A stretch of DNA of 64,000 nt, from NCBI GenBank assembly GCA_014898415.1, contig RCTD01000033.1:248001-312000 (forward strand), read 5' to 3'. The translations under genes were made by a program, and so were the position numbers. Positions 46,572-56,770 of the stretch are shown piece after piece. The first letter of the stretch is position 1. Each line of letters opens with the position of its first letter. The notes beneath the pieces are model-generated. The model was not told the DNA's origin. It worked only from the letters and a program-made list of their open reading frames with translations, and did not search any database. The DNA comes from Stromatinia cepivora (Eukaryota > Ascomycota > Leotiomycetes > Helotiales > Sclerotiniaceae).

Positions 46572-46883
46572 TTATGTAATCAAAGAGTGACCTATTCCTG
46601 CCTTCACAGTGCCTCGTACATAATCAAAAATGTCTATATAAGCATCAAGATCAAGCAAAATTGCCAGTTGTCTGTTGAATATTGCTCTGTGTAATACGGG
46701 AATGTCTTGTCCTATTGTACTAAAGTCCGCACCGTGGGACATTAGAAGTCTCATAAGGTTGACCTGTCCGCTGGCAGTTGCTTCTTTAAGAGGAATTCCA
46801 TAGTTCTCCCCTTGAAGATTGACATCATATGGCTGCATTTGCTCCACTATTGGCAGCGGCTGCACCCAGATGTTCTCCTCCAA
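46572..46883 (-). pseudogene. Ankyrin-repeat protein fragment
   Basis: A 103-codon minus-strand frame. It contains YGIPLKEATASGQVNLMRLLMSHGAD and QDIPVLHRAIFNRQ, which match the ankyrin repeat pattern (G-x-PL-x-x-A-x-x-G-x-x-x-x-x-x-LL-x-x-GAD). The preceding part (GEHLGAAAANSGAN in another frame) looks like a frameshifted earlier repeat. There is no complete gene around it, and the 3' end lies 14 bp from the right TA target site of the transposon nest. Likely a leftover of a larger ankyrin gene. Confidence 0.55.
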
Positions 46884-47749
46884 AGCTTAGCGGCAAAGCT
46901 TATTGAAGAAACTTTAAGAAAAGAAGAGCCGCGGACCATATCTTTATGTGCAAATCCCGCGGTTCTGTCCTATGAAATAACCCTAATGGGGCCCTACTAA
47001 CTTCCCTCATTCTCCCTAAATGACTGCCCGAACAGCAGTCCTCCACCCTAGCGATATATTCAAAATGTGCTTTTTTGTCATGCACGAAGACCCTCCATCT
47101 GGGATACGGATTTTCTTTCTTTCATGCCCGATTTCTAGGAAGGCAAAGAGATCCGCTTAGAATATATTCCCTTCTTAGGCCGGCAGCATATCTGCTTGCG
47201 CAGCAAAATGCATTCCATTTGTGTTGGCTAAGACTTTCGAGACGAGTCTTTGAATTTTGTAGATTGAACTGCTGTGACTAAAGAAAGTCGGAATGGTGTT
47301 AAGCTTGGGCTTATGGAGGGTTGGCGGCTTCGCGAGAACTTCTGGGAGAGTAGAGATGGAATGATGGACTGGAGAGAATGAAAAGATGGGGACAAGAAGT
47401 CACGGGTCAAATTCAATTTATCTGCTTTTTGATATGGATGATGTTTATCTGATTACAGATAATGGTTAGCAGACTGTCATCCAGTCTGCCACCGAAAACA
47501 ATATCATGTCACGCCATTTCCTTTCACATATAATAAGCCGCCGAAAAACCCAATCCTATACCCAAATGAAATTTCGTGCCCTCATAATCTGTAAACTGTA
47601 TCCCATACTCGCACCATGTCATTTGAATGAAAACTTTATGCAGATATTATCCAACTATCAACTAATCAACCGTCAGCAAGCCTTCATGAATCTCTCTATC
47701 AAAAAGCCATATTTATTCAAACTCTCCTAGCAATCCACACTTTCCCGGC
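46884..47749. other. Gene-poor region
   Basis: No gene accepted. Composition is normal again, in sharp contrast with the block to the left. Short frames on both strands overlap and carry no family features. Confidence 0.4.
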
Positions 47750-48060
47750 TACAAATCCCTTGGCATTCTCCTTTTCTGCTGATCTCAAGTTGTTTCTGAA
47801 TCTCTTTCTTACCTGGGGTGTCTAAAAGACGCTCGACATAAGTCAATGATGTGTATGACTGGCTGAGTTGATTCTTATTATATTGAAAAATTGCTGTTGA
47901 TGTGGAATATTGAGGTGGAATAAGGAGTAGTATTATCTTTGTGATGAGAATCTAATGATCGATATCTTGTAGTTGTATTGTATTTAGGTGATCCTTTGCA
48001 AAATTAGAAATATCAACTTGGTAGTGTAGTCTTGTTGAGAAGATTTAGATTTATACAACT
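47750..48060 (-). pseudogene. Degraded copy of the small membrane-protein gene
   Basis: The stretch resembles 48440-48880. The upstream part (47890-48060 against 48700-48880) aligns along its length, with shared pieces such as TTGAGGT, GATCCTTT/AATCCTTT, CTTGGTAGTG/CTTGGTGGTG and ACAACTAATAG/ACAACTTATATAATAG. The coding part keeps a start-like ATGTCGAGCGTC and an end-like AEKENAKG (KKENARKG in the intact copy) but lacks the hydrophobic middle. A stop follows five codons after the ATG. Confidence 0.45.
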
Positions 48061-48443
48061 AATAGCCAAAGCGCACAATCATCCAGAAAGCGTCCCCAAC
48101 CCAATATAGTCACTTGGTACAACAAATCAATATAATCACTCAATCTTGGAAATAATCATTATGTTAATGAAAAGCCTTGTTGAATTGTTTAAAAGCTAAT
48201 AAGTCACCGCTCAACCATTTCCTACCCCAATTGTACCATCCATTCATAATCTCCTCCGTTCCTTTCCCCACCCTATCCCATATCTGCACCGCGGCCGCTG
48301 AGTACTGACACCAATCGTATGTTACCAACTACCAAATATCAGTAAAGGGACTATACATCCTATCTGTCGGGAATAAGATCTCATAAGACTAACCAGATTT
48401 TTCAGCTACCAAAGGGCTTGCGTTGTTCAGCAAACAATGGCTT
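48061..48443. other. Spacer between the two small-gene copies
   Basis: Nothing recognisable apart from a NotI-like GCGGCCGC near 48292 and general AT/CT-rich sequence. Confidence 0.4.
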
Positions 48444-48653
48444 TTATTCTCCCTTTCTGGCATTCTCCTTCTTTGCTTTAGCACTACATGCTGAGCATGG
48501 GTCACTAAATAATAGGACTTTTATGCCCAAGATCAATAATACACTCAAGCAGTACCAGAAGAAAATCCCCAACGCTGAGGCGGCGGCGACCCCGCAGCAT
48601 TTATCACAATCCTCCCATTTTACGCATTGCCAAAAGGTAACATTGGACGGCAT
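48444..48653 (-). CDS. Small cysteine-rich single-span membrane protein, 69 aa
   Basis: The frame is open further upstream to an ATG at 48851, but I prefer the ATG at 48653 (MPSNVTFWQC). The upstream part matches the promoter of the degraded copy and reads as low-quality protein. Cysteines cluster before (C10, C16, C19, C20) and after (C53, C56) one hydrophobic segment (about residues 21-50, GVAAASALGIFFWYCLSVLLILGIKVLLF). The tail is basic (KAKKENARKGE). I do not recognise a family. The existence of a diverged second copy next door supports a real gene, but expression is unproven. Confidence 0.45.
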   Translation of the reverse strand: MPSNVTFWQCVKWEDCDKCCGVAAASALGIFFWYCLSVLLILGIKVLLFSDPCSACSAKAKKENARKGE

Positions 48654-50574
48654 GGTGCTGGTTTGTATGGGAATTCGATTCCTTATAGTGATGACGATTT
48701 GTTGTTTGGTATGAAATGTTGAGGTCGAAGAAAGTGGTATTTTATTTGTGTTGAAAAGTATGAGGATGGGAATCTCAAATTTGTGTTTAGATAATCCTTT
48801 ACAATATCTCGATTTTAGACTTGGTGGTGTTATTGAGGGATTCAAATTCATGAAGGGGCAAACAACTTATATAATAGATGGATGATCACACTGTACGGCT
48901 ACTGAGAAGGCTAATTCGAGACGCTCATTTGGTACGGTCATTCACTAGTGTGAGCTTCACGTCTATTGATAGCATGCCGGGAGAAGTCATGTTATGATAG
49001 CTAAGGAGTGGAATTGTATGGGAGCAGATTCTATATGTGAGTTCTAGCTAATCAATCTAAATAGTTAGTGAATCTATATTATATCAACTAGAAAGTCTAT
49101 AAACACCAAATATGGCTCTCATATGAAGGAGCGTTTGGCAATGTGTCTCAACCTACATAAATTCACACTATCTTATTAAAGAAAAACTTTCATTTTTCTG
49201 TTATTTCACTTCCAAAATATGGAACCGTAATTTCTTGCACCAATATATTCAGGAACTAATAAGTCGCCGTTCTCCTTTCCTATACCTTCCTATCATTTTC
49301 GATGAACTAATTTTCACTCCGTCTCAACCCCCCGCTACATACTTATCCGGCCTTTTCACCTAACAGGAATTTACACGCTCCCTCAATATCTCTCTATTAT
49401 TTTCTATTTAAAACCTTCGTACATTCTTCCCGGAAGCCCTTCTCCCTGCGATTCTAATTCAACATCTCAAAATCTCCTCGGTAGTATTGTCTTAGTTTCT
49501 CGGATGAAATAGCTTTTCGCATTTCTCTCATCCCAATTTCGCGGCCTCCTCCAGTCGTTCTAGATATTTAATCCTAGTATTTACCTTCATTCGTCTCCGG
49601 GTGCCACATCGATCCGCTATAATGCCCCGGTGATTGCGAGGACCACCACAACAAGAGCGGTTGCCAGGAAAGCGATGATATCGCATACAACCTCGTCTAG
49701 TATTAGATCATGACAAGTCGCAGACTAGTGTAGGTGGTACGGTGTAGTGAGGTGTCATTGTGCGGTCTTTTGAACTAGCGCCTTGATGCCGGTTTCATTA
49801 CTGAAAGGTTGTGCTATCCACAGTGATAAGGAGTGATCTCCAGAGATGTTTTATCCTGTCCCTGCTTGACTTTGCTGCGGTACAATACAATCCTAATGTA
49901 TAAGATTGCAAATCTGTTTTCTTCGTGAATCTGTGTATCATGATCCAATTCATCTCACAAATCCTTGGGTAGACCCCTTTCCTAATAACTTTAGTCATTT
50001 TGCAAGAGCAAATTTCTCGCTTAGACATCATGCTATTCAAGAATGACTTTCTCTTGTTGTGTAGAGCGCATTCACATCTAATAATCGGTAGCGTGGCATT
50101 CTTTCGTCTGTGCGTGCGAATGAGATATTATTATTCCAGGTACCTAGAATTTCCAAACGTATGGTCAAAATTCGACCAATCCTACGTTACCAAGAGAAAA
50201 TACAAATTCCTGTTTTGAGCAACTTCGCTTCCATTCCGATTGGCCCCAAAAACGCCATCACGAACTCCCCTCACTGGCATCGCTGACATCACTACATATC
50301 GTGAAGTTGATGAACTTATTACCCACCAGTATATCATACTCTCCAGTTATCCGATGCTATTGTCGAACTTAATCGCATTTCAAATTTGATATTTGTATAT
50401 TCAATCGCATTGCGTAGCAATAAAATATTAGCTTGAAGATCACTGATTCTGTTCACCAAAATTACCGTAAAATCAACCTCGTCTCGATTCAATCTAATTC
50501 ATTCTCACAAAAAATCCCCTGCAACCTATCCATACCATACAACATACTCCTCCCTCATCTCCCCAACCAAAAAA
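48654..50574. other. Intergenic, about 1.9 kb
   Basis: 48654-48880 is the presumed promoter of the small membrane-protein gene, duplicated at 47890-48060. The rest has no accepted gene. The frames at 49798-50040 and 50000-50218 are short and overlap on opposite strands. The last 150 bases are CA/CT-rich leader for the next gene. Confidence 0.45.
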
Positions 50575-51111
50575 ATGGGTCTCCCTTACAGCAAACAAAT
50601 CCAGTCCGCCTTCACCCAATCCCAAACCATGATACGCCGCGTCCAAACCGAAGTAACCCCGCTCGTAGCAGCCGGCTACCCCTTAATAGCATCCGGGTTC
50701 GAAGTCCTCAAAACGACAAAAAATATCGCGATTTTATTGGCCTTCGTACAGGTATATACGGCGATTATGTTGACGGTGCATTTTGCGGTTTTGATCTTGT
50801 TGCTTGTGACGGTGAATCCGGATTTGGAGGTGGAGAGACGGAGGTGGGTTAGTCCGGTTGTGAGGGGGGGTGTGCTGTGGGTGGAGAGATGGGGGGGTTG
50901 GGTGGGTTGGGGGACGAAGGTTGGGGTTGTAGGGGGGATGGCGGGGTTGGGGGTGGGGATGTGGAGGGGGGAGAGGGTGGTGAAGAGGGAGAGGGAGATG
51001 ATTGTTGAGGAGGAGGGGGAGGGGGAGGAGGATGGAAGTGAAGGGGAGGGAAATGAGGAAAAGGAGGATGATGATGAAGATCATGATGCTATGGATGATG
51101 TGGGAAAATGA
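50575..51111 (+). CDS. Hypothetical membrane protein, 178 aa
   Basis: A single-exon frame from an ATG after an A-rich leader. Residues about 48-80 are strongly hydrophobic (IAILLAFVQVYTAIMLTVHFAVLILLLVTV), enough for one long or two short membrane spans. Residues about 95-130 are Gly/Trp-rich (RWGGWVGWGTKVGVVGGMAGLGVG) and may form a further membrane-associated segment. The last 45 residues are almost entirely Glu/Asp. The DNA switches from CA-rich to extremely G-rich at about 50810, so codon use changes mid-gene. I do not know the family. Confidence 0.6.
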   Translation: MGLPYSKQIQSAFTQSQTMIRRVQTEVTPLVAAGYPLIASGFEVLKTTKNIAILLAFVQVYTAIMLTVHFAVLILLLVTVNPDLEVERRRWVSPVVRGGVLWVERWGGWVGWGTKVGVVGGMAGLGVGMWRGERVVKREREMIVEEEGEGEEDGSEGEGNEEKEDDDEDHDAMDDVGK

Positions 51112-51825
51112 AGGGTTTATTGTCTACTATATTTTCATAATTATCATGCATGTAATCTTATAATGTATACGCAATATTTCACAATATGGATAATAACATC
51201 ACCAGAATCGTAGCGATTAGTGATTGAGGAATGGGATTTGATGTTCAAGAGTCTATGATATGCAAGCAAGGGGGTAGTCATATGTGATAATTATACATCC
51301 CAGATAAATGGAACAATTTGTTTTGATAACGATACATGCAGCGCAATGTGGCATGTATTGAAATAATAGCACACCCCGAAGCACGAGAAATTTCACCGAT
51401 ATCTGTAGACACCTGCCAACAATGTGAAAGAACACGGGAGTTAATGGGAACAAAATCGGAGGGTGAGCAACAAGAGTTTTTGAATACTCATCCACGATTT
51501 CGGTCCAGAGTAGAGAAGTTACTTGTGAAAAGTACAGGAGTAGAAAAAAGTTGATTGCGATAATATAGTGAAAATAGATGAGGAGAAAGAAAAACAATCA
51601 TAAGGATAAATAGTAAAAGAAGTGAAATAGAAAATTGTACGTATCTAGAAGCGCAAAAACGATATCTTCCTTAATACGACTGATCATGAGTGTGAAGAGT
51701 AGAAACCAATTCCTTACATCTCTCGCCATTTCCTGCTCCTTCACACCAACTCCCTACTACCCCTTCTCTTCTCCTCCATCCCATCATCTATCATCTCTCT
51801 TCAAACAACCACTCAATAAAACCCC
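51112..51825. other. Intergenic, converging 3' ends
   Basis: Between two convergent genes. The frames at 51253-51597 (minus) and 51336-51554 (plus) occupy the same DNA. Neither has a recognised domain, and I do not call them. Confidence 0.4.
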
Positions 51826-53186
51826 CTAATGCCCTCCAGCCTTCCCTCTAAACCCCCACCTCATCTGATGCGCAACCATAATCCTAACATCAAGTTCCTC
51901 CGCCCACTCCCAAACCAATCCCGGATTTTTCTGGAACCCCCTCGCCACAATCGCCAAATCCAATTCCGTCTCTCCCATCCCCTGTTCCCCGGTAACCCCC
52001 TTCTCTCCACCCCTCCCAGTCAAAAGCGCCTCCGCCTGTTTCCCACTAGCAATAATGCCCACTGCACCAACTAACATCCTATCCCCCACCGCCCTCTTAA
52101 TCTCCTTCGCAAACGGAGCCTGATACCCAGGTCCGGCTGTAATTTTCTGCGCCGGATGATTAGCCCCCGAACTAACATCCATAAGATCGACGCCCTTATC
52201 CGCCAAAATCTGCGCCAAACGTGCTGAATCTTCTACTTTCCAGCTATCTTCCTCAAATCCCTCATAATCTAACCAATCCGTCGCACTAATCCTCAAGAAA
52301 AGCGGCATTGTATCCGGGATATTCGCACGGGTAAGCTCGACAATTTCAAGGGTTAAACGAATACGATTCTCAAAACTGCCTCCATATTGATCCGTTCGTT
52401 TATTAGAGACCGGAGAACAGAATTCATGGAGAAGATATCCATGCGCATTATGAATTTCGATGACGTCGAAACCAGCCTTCAGTGCTCTTTCAAGAGATGC
52501 TACCCATGCGTTTTTGAATTTTTGGATATCTTCTAATGTCATTGCCGAGGGCACACAATGATGTTCATCAAACGGAAGCGCACTTGGTCCTTTAACATTA
52601 TCGGGCCAACCGCCTGCATCTGGTGTAGCGACTGCAGCGCGGTGGAGCCAGGGTGCTACCATACTTGCTTTTCTACCCGCATGGCCTAATTGAATACCTA
52701 TTTTCTGACCTTGGGAATGCGCAAATTCGACGATTTCTTTTAATTTCTCGCCTTGGGAATCGAGCCAAAGACCACTATCTTCGGGTGTGATACGTCCTTC
52801 GGGTAAGACGGCGGTAGCTTCTACCATTGAAAGACCGGGGCCTCGAGAAATTATACCCCCGAGATGAGCCATGTGCCAGGGGGTGAAATGACCGTTAGAG
52901 GCGGAGTATTGACACATTGGGGAGAGCATGATGCGGTTTTGGAGGGTGAGGGAGCGGATTTTGAGAGGAGTGAAGAGTTTGGGGGGATTGGGAGAGAGGG
53001 CTGTGCCAGAGGGAGGAGATTGGAGGGGTGTGTAAAAGGAGACCTAGTTGATATTAGCAATTTGTACTTGGGAAAGTCAGAAGGACTTACACCTGGTGCA
53101 GCGGTATTGCGAAGACCTGGGCGTGGGGTACTGGTACCGCATGGAACACCATGTTGGGGATGGGGTGTTGGTGTTGGTGTTGACAT
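51826..53186 (-). CDS. NADH:flavin oxidoreductase, YqjM-like (class III OYE)
   Basis: Two exons (53186-53091 and 53043-51826, intron 47 nt) give 437 aa. The FMN-dependent TIM barrel starts with LFTPLKIRSLTLQNRIMLSPMCQYSA. The Cys76 in MCQY is the redox-tuning cysteine of the YqjM/class III group. The substrate-binding pair H230/H233 lies in EIHNAHGYLLHEF, followed by the family motif SPVSNKRTDQYGGSFENR. The C-terminal barrel holds VGAVGII and the ARGFQKNPGLVWEWA stretch. Members reduce activated C=C bonds using NAD(P)H; the natural substrate is usually unknown. The first 50 residues (Thr/Pro-rich) are an extension typical of fungal members. No signal peptide. Confidence 0.93.
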
Positions 53187-53872
53187 TTTTGTTTGGTATT
53201 ATTGTTTCAATGTATTGATTTGTTGTTTGGGAACTGAATAGTTTGATTTAAAATTATCAATTGCAAAACTCGAGGATCTTCTCAAGCTTAAGTACTTGCT
53301 TCCATACAAAGAAGAAATTGTTCCCCCTCCCCCCCGCACTTATATGATGCATCAGATCATGACATCATGTCCACCTCTAGGCGCTCTCCAAATTCTGATA
53401 AGTAACAAACGTGCATGATGCAGAAGGACTCTACTTGGGATCGTACGCAGCGAGCTTTTCCGAAATTGTCGTAAATCATCTTGTTTATTTGTTAGAATTC
53501 AATCATCATACTACATCTGTATAATTGGAGATATTTCGTTGCTCTCGGGATGTTACACTGATGTTAGTAATCCTGTTGCAGGAACCAATAGAGAATTTGG
53601 AAGGTGCTGTGAAGGGGAAAAAAGAAAGTTGACTTGGCATTTTGCCATGAGAAGCCCGAAACAGGCTGGTATGGTTTTTAGACATGATGAATACTCCGAA
53701 TGCTTGGTATTTTATTGTTAGAAATTGATGATTGGATTATTCAAAACAGATGTGATCTAGAGTATGAGATAAGAAACTTTGTAATCATCAGGAGTACAGG
53801 GGAAACATTCCGACAAAACGACATAGTATTAATTGTAAATTCTTTCGAATACATATAAATCTCACTGATCCA
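53187..53872. other. Intergenic
   Basis: Promoter side of the reductase and 3' side of the GMPPA-like gene. A C-rich run (CCCCCTCCCCCCC) lies near 53322-53335. The frame at 53539-53721 has no family signature. Confidence 0.4.
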
Positions 53873-55364
53873 TTACATGATGACTTCATTGGTCACATCC
53901 TATTATCGTTAGCGATAGTTCAAAAAGAATCCCGGAAAAAGAATTCTTACCCTCTTCAACTCTTTAAATGGTAAACAGACACAGTTCTGTACACGAACTT
54001 CATCACCAACACCACACTCCTTACCCAAAATAGTAATACTTTGGACCTTAACCCCGTTTTTGATAATACTTGTGGTATGGCTGTTAGCTGGTGTAGGTGT
54101 TCCCTCAACACGAGCCCAAGCACCGACTCTACTGTTCCATCCAATGATTGAATAGAGAACACAAGCATCATGCTTAATTTCAGCATCCTCCAAAACAATG
54201 GACTCCTTTACTCTAGCACCAGCCCCAATGACAGCACGAGGACCGATAGAAACATTAGGACCAAGTTTAGCGGTTGGATCGACATGTGCGGTTGGGTGGA
54301 TGAATACAGGTCCAAGGATATTAGCGGATGGTTTGGCCAATTCCTTAGATCCAGTTTGTGATGCCTTTTGGAGGTATAAGGCGTTAGCTGGGATAGCTGA
54401 GCCAGCAGTTTTAATTTGTCTCCAAAAATCCTTGGTCTCATGAACGAAGAACTGTTTGCTGTCTGCAAGGTCGCTCAAAATATCTTGTTCCAATCTGAGA
54501 ACTTCATTCTTTTGTACATCTTCTTCATCTTGGAAAAATGAGGAATCGAGGTTCTCAGAGGATGGGTAGGAAACGAGACGTGGGCGGTCGGTACGGCGCT
54601 TGATGGCAGTTCTGATGGAAGGGAAGATGCATTCGGTTGCGAAGAGATAGACACCACAGTTGATCAAGTTCGAGATGTGCGATTCGGGCTTTTCAACGTA
54701 ATGTAGAACTCGGCGGGTGTGCGAATCGGAAACAATGCAACCAAAGTTGCTGGCAGCATCTTCACTGACACGGGTACCAAGAATAACAGCTTCAGCATCT
54801 TTGTCCTCAAATAGCTTAAGCATATCATTCAATGGGAAAGAACAGCAAACATCTGCATTCAGAACGAAGAAACGTTCTGGTCGCCCTTTAAGGATAGCAT
54901 CTCTGAAATGATATAAACCTCCAGCAGTTCCCAAAGCTTGGTATTCTCTAAGGTAAACGATCTTAATTTGAGGGAATTCATGTGCAGCATCCTTAATGAA
55001 ATCGCGGAAGACAGATTCGTCGTAGTATCCGATCATGCATACTTCTTGAATGGAGGGGACCTTTGCGATGGCGGTGAGACAGTGCCAAACGATGGGATGG
55101 CCAGCAACTTCGAAGAGGGGCTATGAATAAGCACAGTCAATTAGTTTTCCGAGCAGGAGGAATATAAAATGGATATACCTTTGGAAGATCCAAGGACAAT
55201 GGCCTAAAGCGGGTTCCTCTGGATGGTCCACCAACCTAGCCTCATCATCAGCCTTCTTTCCTTTGCGCATTTGCTTATTTTCATAGATTTACCAGAATAA
55301 CGGCCTTTGTCGCTGCTTGAGCAGCACTACCTGGTCTTTCTCTGTAAGGGATTTGTAAAGACAT
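53873..55364 (-). CDS. GMPPA: GMPPA-like nucleotidyltransferase/regulatory protein
   Basis: Four exons (55364-55293, 55235-55179, 55120-53951, 53899-53873) give 441 aa. The signature VGGPSRGTRFRPLSLDLPK (residues 25-43) replaces the GGxGTRLRPLT of active pyrophosphorylases, and its extra residues are typical of the GMPPA branch. It is followed by FEVAGHPIVWHCL, FFVLNADVC and HYVEKPESHISNLINCGVY. The C-terminal third is a left-handed beta-helix (IHPTAHVDPTAKLGPNVSIGPRAVIG). The protein ends with the conserved FKELKRDVTNEVIM, recovered only by splicing the last 9-codon exon. Animal GMPPA binds GDP-mannose and restrains GMPPB; the fungal homologue probably has a related role in GDP-mannose supply for cell wall and glycosylation. 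Start MSLQIPYRERPG. Confidence 0.92.
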
Positions 55365-56615
55365 CCTGAATGATTGAATTGATGAAGATGTTTTTATGGA
55401 TGTTCTTTAATAAATCTGCAATATGACATGAACACCTGGCATTGGTTCTAGAGTGTTGAGATTAATTTCGATACTATGGCTCAGTTGGTCCGTGCTAATG
55501 CATAAAATGTATAAAATGCATAAATAAAGTTAGTATCATACAACTTCCCCTCATTCCGTCTTCACATCAAATAGACTTCATTCTCACCCCTTAACTGTTT
55601 AACAATCATTATTATGCTTCACTCAAATTTTTTGACAACGGAAAAGCAAAACATCATCGGCAATAGGAAGCCTTTTTTTTGGCCTCAGCCCCCCTTCCTA
55701 TGTCGATATCCATAATGTAAGAAGAGGCCGACTCGAAAAAAGCAAAGTTAAGAATCCCAGCTACGAACACCAATTCCATTGGTGAGATGTAGGTAGGCGC
55801 ATCAAATGAACATGGATGAAAAAGCTCAAGTACCCGTTCCGCAGGGTGATTAAAGTGAAGTCTGTCAACTTGGACTCAAAGCACCATTATACACGACTGG
55901 AAATTCCTAAAGCTGGCAGTGCTCCAGAATCAAGGTCTATTCAAAATATACAGCTGCATATCTGAAGTTCTATCAGATTCTCTGGTGTCTATCGAATACA
56001 TTTGCTCATTCTTTGTAGGTTTATGGGGGTTTATCAGATTTGGCAGGAAAGTTCATACAAATCTGATATTCATTTAAAAAAGTCCAAAGTGATATCAAAT
56101 AAAAACAAAATAATCGATAGAATTACTATTATCCAGCCTTTTCCTGATCGGCGATCTCCAAGGCTGTTTTTACAATCTATCATTCACTTTGATCTTAGTT
56201 TAGCTCTTCATTGGATAGAATTTTATTCACCTTCAAGGCCACATGCAAACACTCTAACACGATCGCGTTTGTCCGCGAAAGTATGAGAATATTTTATTTC
56301 TTCCAATTCTCTTTCAATCTCCACTACTTTTTTGTGCCTTTCATTCAATCGATCTTCTCCAGTTTCTGTAAGGCTACTTGCAGAAGCTTCGAACTTGTTA
56401 CCATTTGTTCTCTTTCTACATGCTCTTTAAGTTGCTGCCTCGCAACATCTTTTCCTGTCCAACAAATTCCAGATCGGAAAGGCTACTCAATCTCTGCTGG
56501 CTGTATCTGACCTAGATAGATCTTGAGCCTTCCGCAAAAAAAGATCTCCCACCTTCATTCTTAAATTTACGGAATCAAGTTCTGTGTTTGTCCTTCCATC
56601 TCAGACTCTTACAAG
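55365..56615. other. Divergent intergenic region with a tRNA-like relic
   Basis: Holds the GMPPA-like promoter (right of 55364) and the upstream region of the dynamin-like gene. The plus-strand frames 56002-56286 and 56211-56510 overlap in different frames and look like chance. Confidence 0.45.
55470..55537 (+). other. tRNA-like relic (A box only)
   Basis: 68 nt with 7-nt complementary ends (GATACTA and TAGTATC) spaced like an acceptor stem. TGGCTCAGTTGG is a perfect match to the Pol III A-box/D-arm consensus. I find no B box (GGTTCGA) and no good anticodon arm, so it is not a working tRNA. It may be a decayed tRNA or tRNA-derived element. Confidence 0.25.
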
Positions 56616-56710
56616 GTATGACATTCCATCTTTTCAACTTCGCATCATCTAGCATGCGGCACCACAGGATCTCAAAATTTCCATGCGTATGAATTTATTG
56701 ATTTTTGCAG
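56616..56710 (+). other. Probable 5'-UTR intron of the dynamin-like gene
   Basis: Donor GTATGA after CAAG, acceptor TTTTTGCAG, 95 nt. If used, the first ATG on the spliced transcript is at 56771, which supports that start for the downstream gene. Inferred from sequence alone. Confidence 0.4.
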
Positions 56711-56770
56711 GCGCTGATACGTGATTGATACAGGACAACACCTGTGGAGGCTATATAATATATCCTCATC

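Noticed and set aside
51253..51597. Opposing frames at 51253-51597 (minus) and 51336-51554 (plus)
   Set aside because: Same DNA on both strands, no domain, between two convergent genes. Probably UTR.
55320..56510. A gene in the GMPPA-dynamin intergenic region (frames 56002-56286, 56211-56510)
   Set aside because: The frames overlap and lack motifs. The right part is better explained as promoter and 5'-UTR of the dynamin-like gene.
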